Origin: Legionellales bacterium UBA5158
Lineage (GTDB): Bacteria > Pseudomonadota > Gammaproteobacteria > DSM-16500
Direction: 5' to 3'
Assembly (NCBI GenBank): GCA_002413665.1
Contig: DHXK01000196.1
Coordinates: 9,177-16,021, forward strand
DNA: 6,845 nucleotides
A program made the position numbers and the translations under genes. Of this stretch, positions 1 to 6,007 are shown piece by piece. Every line of letters begins with the position of its first letter. The stretch's first letter is position 1. The notes under the pieces were generated by a model, which saw only the letters and a list, made by a program, of their open reading frames with translations, did not search any database and was not told the origin of the DNA.

Positions 1-579
1 GGTTCTAAGCCAACTATGATGGTTGCAATAGCGCAAGCTAGTTTGTTAAAAACTTTTGCGCTACAAATTCATGAGAGTGGGATGAATTTAGCCAGCATAG
101 ATATTCCTGAATTAGGTTTTCGAAATATCAATGCTCTTTTTGAAAATGACGAATCCAGTACTGCATTAATTTATATTCAAGAAAAAAGCACCAATCTTGT
201 GATCAGTCGACAAAAAACCTTGTATCTCACGCGCCGATTAGATTGGGGATTAGACGTTTTGTTAAGTCAGCAGGCAGACGAAGAAGCTTCTCATCATTAT
301 CTTGATGTACTAGCGTTAGAGATTCAACGTTCATTTGATTATTACCAAAGCCAATGGCGCACATTGGTACCCAGTCGTGTTTTACTTGCGCCTGTCAAAT
401 CATCAGCGGTAGATATCGCAGCTTATTTATCTCAGCGGTTATCCATTAAGGTGCAAAATTTAAATCTCAATGAAGTATTATCTAGCGATATCAATTTGGA
501 TTTTGATCTTCAGAATCGATCATTAGCTATCATCGGCGGTGCTCTGCATAAAGAGATTAGTGCTCATGCAGCAAATTAA
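1..579 (+). CDS. mshI: MSHA biogenesis protein MshI, PilM-like (5' end missing)
   Basis: This is the C-terminal 192 residues of an MshI/PilM-like protein. The frame is open from base 1 without an upstream stop, so the gene starts outside the window, and the ATGs at 16 and 19 are internal. PilM-like proteins have an actin-like ATPase fold and sit on the cytoplasmic face of the inner membrane, where they bind the N-terminal tail of the PilN partner. Visible family marks are the segment around IDIPELGFRN, the strand-rich stretch TALIYIQEKSTNLVISR, and the closing AIIGGALHKE, which resembles the last glycine-rich turn and helix of the fold. The stop at 577-579 lies inside the next gene, an overlap of 14 bases that suggests translational coupling. 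The naming rests mainly on these motifs and on gene order; the nucleotide-binding N-terminal part is not visible. Confidence 0.85.
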   Translation, partial: GSKPTMMVAIAQASLLKTFALQIHESGMNLASIDIPELGFRNINALFENDESSTALIYIQEKSTNLVISRQKTLYLTRRLDWGLDVLLSQQADEEASHHYLDVLALEIQRSFDYYQSQWRTLVPSRVLLAPVKSSAVDIAAYLSQRLSIKVQNLNLNEVLSSDINLDFDLQNRSLAIIGGALHKEISAHAAN

Positions 580-1114
580 TCTATACAATTTTCTACCTCA
601 ACCCATTAGGTCTTCTATTAGTTTTAAAATACTAGTTATATTATATGCTGTGCCTTTAATCTTTTTTGGAATTCTTTATGCATATGGAGTACATGCAAAA
701 GAACAAGAGGAAAGTAAATATCAAATAGTGTCCGCAAAGTTAGTAGAAGTTCAGAAACATCTTGATGCAGCAAAATTAAAATATGCTAACCCTTTGGGCG
801 CAGGGATAACTGGCTCTAAGTGTCAAGTTCGCTTTTCGCTTTTTATGGAAGCTCTCGCTAAAGCAGCTCCCCCAGGAGTATGGCTAACACAAATTAATAT
901 TTCCCAGAGCGGTAATAAAATGGATCTACGCGGGCATGCATTATTATCAGGACAAGTTCAGCAATTTCTTGACAACCTAAAACAGCAAAAAGTATTTGCT
1001 AAGCATATTTTTGAATTACAAGAATTAAGTGAATTGCATGCTGTATCATTGCAACCCGAGCAGCCTGCAACTAGCTATTTTAATTTTTCAGTAAGTAGTA
1101 AGGTTGCATCATGA
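566..1114 (+). CDS. PilN-like MSHA assembly protein (MshI2 type)
   Basis: This 182-residue bitopic inner-membrane protein has the PilN layout. A short cytoplasmic N-terminus, MQQINLYNFLPQ, matches the conserved INLYN-type motif that docks into PilM. A membrane segment follows at about residues 20-41, then a charged, probably coiled-coil stretch (about 45-72), then a periplasmic ferredoxin-like domain containing LAKAAPPGVWLTQI and MDLRGHALLSGQVQQFL. The start at 566 is chosen over the in-frame ATG at 539 because the PilN motif begins there and a weak purine-rich site (AAGAG, 551-555) lies about 10 bases upstream. The gene overlaps the end of mshI and shares an ATGA with mshJ. It presumably forms the PilM-PilN-PilO-like platform with its neighbours. 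Some MSHA annotations call this gene mshI2; because usage varies I give no symbol. Confidence 0.85.
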   Translation: MQQINLYNFLPQPIRSSISFKILVILYAVPLIFFGILYAYGVHAKEQEESKYQIVSAKLVEVQKHLDAAKLKYANPLGAGITGSKCQVRFSLFMEALAKAAPPGVWLTQINISQSGNKMDLRGHALLSGQVQQFLDNLKQQKVFAKHIFELQELSELHAVSLQPEQPATSYFNFSVSSKVAS

Positions 1115-1677
1115 TTAAGGAAGACAAAAAGTTTAATTATTTTTATGTAAAGTTTATTAACTTAGCACATCATGAGCGTCTTATTTTATTAATTTTGGGA
1201 TGGGTTGTGATCTATGGAATTTGGCATTTCTTTTTTGCTAACCCGCTTGTTGCCGAAAGACAAAATTTAAAAGATAAAATTGTTAATTCTGAGAATGAGA
1301 TTAATCAGAAAAATGTAGAAATTGGACGTCTATTAAAACCAGTAAAAAAGATAGAGGAAGCTAAGTCACTTGATAAAGACATACATCTTAAAAATCCTCT
1401 GTTTGTAGATTCTGGGAATAGATCTTCAGAACAACTGATCAAGCAGTTTTTTAATTTAGAAAATGAAATAAAATCAATTAATTTAAGAAGTAATATTATT
1501 AGCCCTACAAGTTTTGGTTTGCAGGCTCAGTTTAATAGTGGTTATTTTGAAACGATGGCTTACTTAGTTAGGTTAGAACAATTACCATGGTGTTTATCGT
1601 GGGATAGTTTAAGCTATCAAGTGAATATCTATCCAGAGGCTTCAATTGCTGTTAGTCTTCATACAGAGATTTCTTAA
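1111..1677 (+). CDS. mshJ: MSHA biogenesis protein MshJ, PilO-like
   Basis: This 188-residue protein has one membrane segment at about residues 23-42 (ILLILGWVVIYGIWHFFF). A charged heptad-like coiled coil spans about 44-88, and a periplasmic alpha/beta domain runs from about 105 to the end. The C-terminal block with YLVRLEQLPW, WDSLSYQVNIYP and a final SLHTEIS is the MshJ hallmark. PilO-like proteins dimerise with the PilN-like partner through coiled coil and ferredoxin-like domain, forming the inner-membrane alignment complex that transmits force between the ATPase and the outer-membrane channel. The start codon overlaps the preceding stop (ATGA, 1111-1114), with AAGG at 1100-1103 as ribosome binding site. 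Nothing in it looks broken. Confidence 0.9.
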   Translation: MIKEDKKFNYFYVKFINLAHHERLILLILGWVVIYGIWHFFFANPLVAERQNLKDKIVNSENEINQKNVEIGRLLKPVKKIEEAKSLDKDIHLKNPLFVDSGNRSSEQLIKQFFNLENEIKSINLRSNIISPTSFGLQAQFNSGYFETMAYLVRLEQLPWCLSWDSLSYQVNIYPEASIAVSLHTEIS

Positions 1678-1726
1678 CGTGAAGAATGTATTGAATATTA
1701 ACTAAACTTAAGGCATAAAATAAATA
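1678..1726 (+). other. Longest intergenic gap of the operon, mshJ-mshK
   Basis: These 49 A+T-rich bases are the only gap longer than about 20 bases in the window. I see no hairpin followed by a T run, so no intrinsic terminator. A TTGAAT (1691) and a TAAAAT (1716) loosely resemble -35 and -10 boxes, but they are 19 bases apart and transcription would begin at about the start codon. A promoter is therefore not supported, and transcription most likely reads through from mshJ. Confidence 0.5.
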
Positions 1727-2050
1727 ATGATCAAGCAGCGTGTAGGTTTATTATTTTGCTTATTTTTGTTTTCAAGTTTGAGCAATGCAGAATTGCGTGA
1801 TCCAACGCGACCTGAAGGCGTAGTGCCGGCACATTCTGCAGGCGCATTGGTGTTAAATGCTATTATCATTTCAAAAGATAACCGTGCTGCAGTGATAAAC
1901 GGTCGCATCATGCATGTTGGGGATTTTTTTTTAACGGTTCAAGTTGTATCAATTGAACCAAATAAAGTTGAGCTCATAGGCCCAGATGGTAAAATCAGCT
2001 TAGTTTTGTTAGGTGCGCCCATTAAGCGTGCCATTAGTGATCATAATTAA
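1727..2050 (+). CDS. mshK: MSHA biogenesis protein MshK, PilP-like periplasmic protein
   Basis: This 107-residue exported protein starts with a cleavable signal peptide: positive residues K3 and R5, a hydrophobic core at 6-18, and a likely cleavage after S19-N20-A21. The mature protein opens with the family mark ELRDPTRPEG, followed by a small beta domain (about residues 44-100: AIIISKDNRAAVINGR, VGDFFLTVQVVSIEPNKVEL). This resembles the C-terminal beta-sandwich of PilP and GspC-type proteins. Such proteins sit between the inner-membrane PilN/PilO-like pair and the secretin's N0 domain. Unlike PilP it has no lipobox; C11 lies within the hydrophobic core. A stop lies two codons upstream in frame, so the ATG at 1727 is the first possible ATG. 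The nearest AAGG is about 13 bases upstream, a poor site. A run of nine T (1924-1932) lies within the gene. Confidence 0.88.
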   Translation: MIKQRVGLLFCLFLFSSLSNAELRDPTRPEGVVPAHSAGALVLNAIIISKDNRAAVINGRIMHVGDFFLTVQVVSIEPNKVELIGPDGKISLVLLGAPIKRAISDHN

Positions 2051-2054
2051 ATGC

Positions 2055-2060
2055 AAGGGA
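2055..2060 (+). promoter_or_regulatory. Ribosome binding site fixing the mshL start
   Basis: AAGGGA stands six bases before the ATG at 2067. It supports this start over the in-frame ATG at 2013, which lies inside mshK and would bury the lipoprotein signal peptide behind an 18-residue extension. Confidence 0.8.
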
Positions 2061-2066
2061 TGCAGT

Positions 2067-3821
2067 ATGGATAGATTAAGAACGGATTTCATAAAAATAT
2101 TAGTATTCTTATCTATTATCTTTATTAATAGCTGCGCAATTACACCACCTAAACACAGAATAGCAATCGACAGAATGCAAGAAAGTATGAGTGAAGGTAT
2201 ACGTGATGATATAAAAATTGCCCAAACAAAAAAAATGGTTCACGTTCCTCGTTCGGTGAGTGATTCTCTAGTTCCAACCTTGGATTCTAATCTGCCTCAT
2301 GCCGGCCAAATTTCACCACGACGATTTGATGTTATCGCAGATAAGATGCCGACGAAGGTGTTTTTTATGGGTTTAGTGGATGGTACTCCCTACAATATGG
2401 TGGTAGACCCTAGCATAGAAGGAACGGTTTCACTCAATTTAAAAAATGTCACCATTATTGAAGCCATGGATGCGGTTAAAGACATGTATGGATATCAGTA
2501 TCATAGAACTTCTTATGGTTTTGAAGTTTTACCACAAGAAATTCAAACAGAAATTTTTGCTGTGAATTACCTTAATGTAAAACGTACTGGTGAATCATCA
2601 ACATCTCTAACAACCGGACAAGTGACTGATGTAGGCTCATCGGGAACAGGGGGAAGTAATAGTAACGGTAATGTTCCTGTATTGCCCACCGGATCGACCC
2701 CTTCAACTTCTGGCAGTAACGTCAATACAACGAGTGAAATGAATTTCTGGAAGGATGTAGAATCCACATTAAAAGCAATGGTAAATCCAGAAAAAGGTCG
2801 TTCAGTGGTAGTCAATCCACAAGCGGGCATAGTTATTGTTCATGCATTTCGTTCTGAGTTAAATCAGATAGCACGTTATATAGATCGCATTCAATCTAAT
2901 ATGCAAAGGCAAGTCGTTATCGAAGCAAAAGTGTTGGAAGTCACATTGGATGACTCTTTCCAGGCGGGGATAGACTGGAGTCTTTTAGGAGATCCGAAAA
3001 CTGGCGATGCATTATTGTCTCAAAAAGGAAATGGTGTGATAGTCGATGGTGGTTTTCAAGCGCCTAACATAAAAGCGTTTGAGAGTATGTTCACGATTAC
3101 GATGAAAGGAAGTTTCAGAAATTTAATTCGGCTTCTAGAAACACAAGGTAACGTACAGGTGTTATCTAGTCCTCGTATTTCTACTTTGAATAATCAAAAA
3201 GCTGTGATTAACGTAGGTCAAGATGAATTTTTTGTAACAGGTGTTTCTACTCAAAATAACGTTAGCAATAATCAAGGAGGAGGTACCACCACTACTCCAA
3301 CACAAAATGTAACACTTACCCCATTTTTCTCCGGTGTGACCTTGGATGTAACACCTCAGATCAGTAAGAATGGTATTATTATTCTTCATATACATCCTAC
3401 GGTTAGCAAAGTGACTGAGCAACAAAAAAATATTACCCTAGGATCAACAGGCTTAACTCCAAATACACTCACATTACCGTTAGCACTCAGCACCATTAGA
3501 GAATCTGATAATATTGTTCGAGCTACAGATGGACAGGTTGTCGTTATAGGTGGCTTAATGTCTAGCGTCATGAGTGAAGGTATTTCGGGTACTCCATGGT
3601 TAGCCAAGCTGCCTGGTATAGGTCCTTTTTTCAGACGAACTAGTCAAATCTCAACCAAGACAGAACTTGTTATATTATTACGGCCTGTTGTATTAAATAA
3701 TTGTAAGATAACTGAAAGTTTGAAACGTGCTCACAGAGATATTTCTAATGATAAACGTGATTTTCATGCAGGTGGTAGACCAGATATCTTTGGAAACGAG
3801 GGTGAAGTAACAGATACTTAA
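2067..3821 (+). CDS. mshL: MSHA outer-membrane secretin MshL (lipoprotein)
   Basis: This 584-residue secretin forms the ring-shaped outer-membrane channel through which the pilus emerges. The N-terminus is a lipoprotein signal peptide with a lipobox I-N-S-C; C23 would be the lipidated residue, with Ala (not Asp) at +2, consistent with outer-membrane sorting. An STN/N0-like domain covers about residues 87-158 (VVDPSIEGTVSLNLKNVT). A second N-domain follows, interrupted by a Ser/Gly/Thr/Asn-rich low-complexity insert (about 175-223) and resuming at about 225-290. The secretin beta domain spans about 363-541: VQVLSSPRISTLNNQKA, VVVIGGLMSS, TPWLAKLPGIGPFFRR and TELVILLRPVVL. It also holds an Asn/Gly/Thr-rich loop at about 393-412. 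There is no AMIN domain, unlike PilQ. The gene lies 16 bases after mshK and 16 before mshM. The length fits the family. Confidence 0.95.
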   Translation: MDRLRTDFIKILVFLSIIFINSCAITPPKHRIAIDRMQESMSEGIRDDIKIAQTKKMVHVPRSVSDSLVPTLDSNLPHAGQISPRRFDVIADKMPTKVFFMGLVDGTPYNMVVDPSIEGTVSLNLKNVTIIEAMDAVKDMYGYQYHRTSYGFEVLPQEIQTEIFAVNYLNVKRTGESSTSLTTGQVTDVGSSGTGGSNSNGNVPVLPTGSTPSTSGSNVNTTSEMNFWKDVESTLKAMVNPEKGRSVVVNPQAGIVIVHAFRSELNQIARYIDRIQSNMQRQVVIEAKVLEVTLDDSFQAGIDWSLLGDPKTGDALLSQKGNGVIVDGGFQAPNIKAFESMFTITMKGSFRNLIRLLETQGNVQVLSSPRISTLNNQKAVINVGQDEFFVTGVSTQNNVSNNQGGGTTTTPTQNVTLTPFFSGVTLDVTPQISKNGIIILHIHPTVSKVTEQQKNITLGSTGLTPNTLTLPLALSTIRESDNIVRATDGQVVVIGGLMSSVMSEGISGTPWLAKLPGIGPFFRRTSQISTKTELVILLRPVVLNNCKITESLKRAHRDISNDKRDFHAGGRPDIFGNEGEVTDT

Positions 3822-3824
3822 TAT

Positions 3825-3828
3825 AGGA
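3825..3828 (+). promoter_or_regulatory. Ribosome binding site deciding the mshM start
   Basis: AGGA lies nine bases before the ATG at 3838 but only three before the in-frame ATG at 3832. Spacing therefore favours 3838, which also gives the MYLEHF N-terminus typical of MshM/ExeA proteins. Confidence 0.65.
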
Positions 3829-3837
3829 TAAATGGAA

Positions 3838-4743
3838 ATGTATTTAGAGCATTTTAAATTTAAAGAACTGCCATTTACGATTACGCCAAATGTTGGGTTT
3901 TTTTGTTCACTTAAAGGTCATCAAGAGGCTTTAAATACATTACTTTTTGCATTAAGAAGTGGCGAAGGTTTTATTAAAATTGTTGGTGAAGTAGGTTCCG
4001 GAAAAACGTTGCTTTGTCGTAAATTATTAAATAGTTTAGATGAGGATTTTGTTACAGCTTACCTCCCTAATCCTGACCTCAATCCTATAGAATTACGTAG
4101 AGCACTTGGACGTGAATTGGGGATAGACTTAAGTTCGCTTCAAGATCAGAATGAATTGCTCACTCAAATCAATAACCGATTGCTAACATTACATTCAGAA
4201 GGTAAGCGCATTGTTCTTTTGCTGGATGAAGCACAAGCTATTCCTTCCGAAAGTTTAGAAACACTGCGTTTACTTACCAACCTTGAGACTGAGACTACTA
4301 AATTATTACAAGTCATTTTATTTGGGCAGCCCGAACTGGATGAGCGTCTTAATTCAAAAAATTTCCGTCAACTTAAACAGAGAATTAGTTTTTCGTATTA
4401 TTTACCTTTAATGTCACGAGAAGATTTAGATAGCTATTTGTTTCATCGTTTGGCGACTGCGGGGTTTTCACACGCAATATTATTTACCAGTAAAGCTCGT
4501 AATATTTTATACAATTATAGTGGTGGGGTGCCTAGAATTGTCAATATCCTTTGCCACAAAGCGTTGTTAACGGCTTACGGGAAAGGCGAAGATAGGGTTA
4601 CTCATAAAAGTATGCGCTATGCAATTAGGGATACTGATGTAGCTCAGTTGTCTAATAATAAATTTTTGTTATCAGCTATTATTGGATTGAGTATTGTCAT
4701 TCTCTCATTACTGATTTTGTATTTCTGCAAAGGAATCATTTAA
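3838..4743 (+). CDS. mshM: MSHA biogenesis ATPase MshM, ExeA/GspA-like
   Basis: This 301-residue AAA-type ATPase begins with the family mark MYLEHFKFKELPFTITPN. Walker A is GEVGSGKT at residues 50-57. Walker B is IVLLLDEAQ at about 125-133, with D130-E131 as the acidic pair. The conserved GQPELDERL and RQLKQRISFSYYL blocks follow, then a small helical domain with GGVPRIVNILCHKAL. A single membrane segment (about 276-297) sits at the very C-terminus and only about four residues follow it, so nearly the whole protein is cytoplasmic. ExeA/GspA proteins work with a GspB-like partner to place a secretin across peptidoglycan; the stop overlaps the start of mshN by one base, consistent with a stoichiometric MshM-MshN pair. 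Unlike ExeA, no periplasmic peptidoglycan-binding domain is present. Role by homology; motifs seen directly. Confidence 0.92.
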   Translation: MYLEHFKFKELPFTITPNVGFFCSLKGHQEALNTLLFALRSGEGFIKIVGEVGSGKTLLCRKLLNSLDEDFVTAYLPNPDLNPIELRRALGRELGIDLSSLQDQNELLTQINNRLLTLHSEGKRIVLLLDEAQAIPSESLETLRLLTNLETETTKLLQVILFGQPELDERLNSKNFRQLKQRISFSYYLPLMSREDLDSYLFHRLATAGFSHAILFTSKARNILYNYSGGVPRIVNILCHKALLTAYGKGEDRVTHKSMRYAIRDTDVAQLSNNKFLLSAIIGLSIVILSLLILYFCKGII

Positions 4744-5990
4744 TGAGTTTGATTAATGAAATGCTCAAGGATTTAGATAATCGTCCGCGTAAAATAATTA
4801 ATGCAGAAAATGTGTTACATGATTTAAAATCTACCTTTACACATGAATTAAAAAGAAATCAGAAATATTATTTTGTAATTGGCGCTTTAATCGCAATCTT
4901 AATCTTTATGTGCTTGTTTATTGCGGTGAAGAAACATCATTATTCTGCAACTAAAGCTAAGCTATTATTGATAAATAAAAATGTCATCCAAAAGGCAATA
5001 AAGATTCCCATTATTCAAAATACGGGTCTGACAATGTTGACGGGTGTCGCTCTTCAAATGCAACAAGACATGACTTATCTACGTTTTCTATTAAACCAGA
5101 ATGCATTGTATAAATTAAATAGTGATACAGAGCATCATCAGCTTACTATTATTTTTGATAATACACAGTTGCTTGCCGCTTTACCGAAAGTCAATTATAA
5201 GGGGAGTGGTATAGAGGATATTCAAGCTTTTAAAGATGAAAATAACAATTTAAAAATAGTTTTACAATTGAACCCCAATACGGATGTTAAACGTTTGGCG
5301 CTAGATCAGTCTGGTAAGGCGCCAGAATTGCAATTAGATTTATTTTATAAAAATAAAAATGTTTCAGAGGAAAACCTCGCTATCGCTAATACATCTATTC
5401 CTGTATCGATTAAAAGACCTGTTGCTGAAAGTGTTACCCAAGAGCAATATCAACGCGCCATGCTTTTATATTCTAAAGGTTTATATGATGAAGCAATTGA
5501 TATTTTGCGCTCAGTTATTAGCTCTGTACCCGATCAACATGAAGGACGTGAATTATTGGCAACCTTATTGTTAAAACAAAATATGACGAAAGAAGCAAGC
5601 ACAGTAATTGATGAAGGATTGGAACAGCAGCCTATTTATCCTATTTTTGCAGAACTCAAAGCGCAATTATTGTTAAAAGAAAATAATGTTAACAAAGCAA
5701 TTAGTATTTTAGAAAAATATGCACCTTCCATAGAAGCTAACCCTAAGTATCATGCTTTTATTGCTGCTCTTTATCAACGTCAAGGAAAAACAAATTTAGC
5801 AGCAAACTTATATAAGCAGCTTTTAGACTTAGATCCCAAAAATGCTAAATGGTGGTTAGGTTTGGGTGTTACCCAAGAATCGTTAGGAAATACTACTGCT
5901 GCGGTTGAAGCATATAATAACGCAGATGCTATAGGTGGGCTCAGTCCTGAAACGAAGGCTTACGTTGATACTCGAATACACACGGGTTAA
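4743..5990 (+). CDS. mshN: MSHA biogenesis protein MshN, bitopic TPR protein
   Basis: This 415-residue protein starts with MSLINEMLKDLDNR, the short amphipathic N-terminus typical of MshN/GspB-like proteins. One membrane segment follows (about residues 43-62), so the rest is periplasmic. Residues about 95-203 form a beta-rich segment (GVALQMQQDMTYLRFLL, QLTIIFDN, NLKIVLQLNPN, LQLDLFY) whose layout recalls an AMIN domain; this assignment is tentative. The C-terminal half (about 234-402) holds four to five TPR-like helical pairs, for example RAMLLYSKGLYDEAIDILR and AALYQRQGKTNLAANLYKQL ending in LDLDPKN. The start is preceded by AAGGA (4730-4734) at eight bases and overlaps the mshM stop as TAATG. 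The likely role is partner of MshM and periplasmic scaffold for secretin assembly. TPR-containing MshN is needed for MSHA pili in Vibrio, but its precise task is unknown. Confidence 0.88.
   Translation: MSLINEMLKDLDNRPRKIINAENVLHDLKSTFTHELKRNQKYYFVIGALIAILIFMCLFIAVKKHHYSATKAKLLLINKNVIQKAIKIPIIQNTGLTMLTGVALQMQQDMTYLRFLLNQNALYKLNSDTEHHQLTIIFDNTQLLAALPKVNYKGSGIEDIQAFKDENNNLKIVLQLNPNTDVKRLALDQSGKAPELQLDLFYKNKNVSEENLAIANTSIPVSIKRPVAESVTQEQYQRAMLLYSKGLYDEAIDILRSVISSVPDQHEGRELLATLLLKQNMTKEASTVIDEGLEQQPIYPIFAELKAQLLLKENNVNKAISILEKYAPSIEANPKYHAFIAALYQRQGKTNLAANLYKQLLDLDPKNAKWWLGLGVTQESLGNTTAAVEAYNNADAIGGLSPETKAYVDTRIHTG
5442..5948 (+). repeat. TPR repeat array within mshN
   Basis: This protein-level repeat encodes residues about 234-402 of MshN. 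Successive helical pairs of about 34 residues show the TPR pattern of small residues and aromatic/leucine positions: G-LYDEAIDIL, MTKEASTVIDEGL, VNKAISILEKY, TNLAANLYKQLLDLDP and TTAAVEAYNNA. The DNA itself is not obviously repetitive, so the copies are old. Confidence 0.75.
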
Positions 5991-5994
5991 TGAT

Positions 5995-5999
5995 AGGTG
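5995..5999 (+). promoter_or_regulatory. Ribosome binding site deciding the mshE start
   Basis: AGGTG lies eight bases before the ATG at 6008. The alternative in-frame ATG at 5990 overlaps the mshN stop (TAATG) but has no good site upstream, and would add six residues (MIGDAF) not expected in the family. Confidence 0.65.
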
Positions 6000-6007
6000 A
6001 TGCTTTT

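Noticed and set aside
1691..1721. Possible promoter before mshK (TTGAAT and TAAAAT)
   Set aside because: The spacing of 19 bases is long and the implied transcript would start at about the start codon; such matches are expected by chance in A+T-rich DNA.
1708..1911. Antisense reading frame of 67 codons opposite the start of mshK
   Set aside because: It overlaps a well-supported gene, shows no recognisable motif, and its product looks like a reverse-strand shadow.
2013..2066. Upstream extension of MshL to the ATG at 2013
   Set aside because: It lies inside mshK, would put 18 residues before the lipoprotein signal peptide, and lacks the AAGGGA site that serves the ATG at 2067.
2228..2235. Eight-A run in mshL as a slippage site
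   Set aside because: It encodes an ordinary Lys-Lys pair near the N-terminus, and similar seven-to-eight-base A runs recur in the window, so it does not stand out.
2567..2830. Antisense reading frame of 87 codons opposite the MshL low-complexity insert
   Set aside because: Its Leu/Pro/Val-rich product is what a reversed Ser/Gly/Thr-rich coding stretch yields; no independent support.
3162..3607. Two antisense reading frames opposite the MshL beta domain
   Set aside because: They lie wholly within the conserved secretin domain, overlap each other and have no motif.
5359..5574. Same-strand reading frame of 71 codons inside mshN in another phase
   Set aside because: It lies within the TPR-coding part of mshN, has no clear ribosome binding site and no recognisable product.
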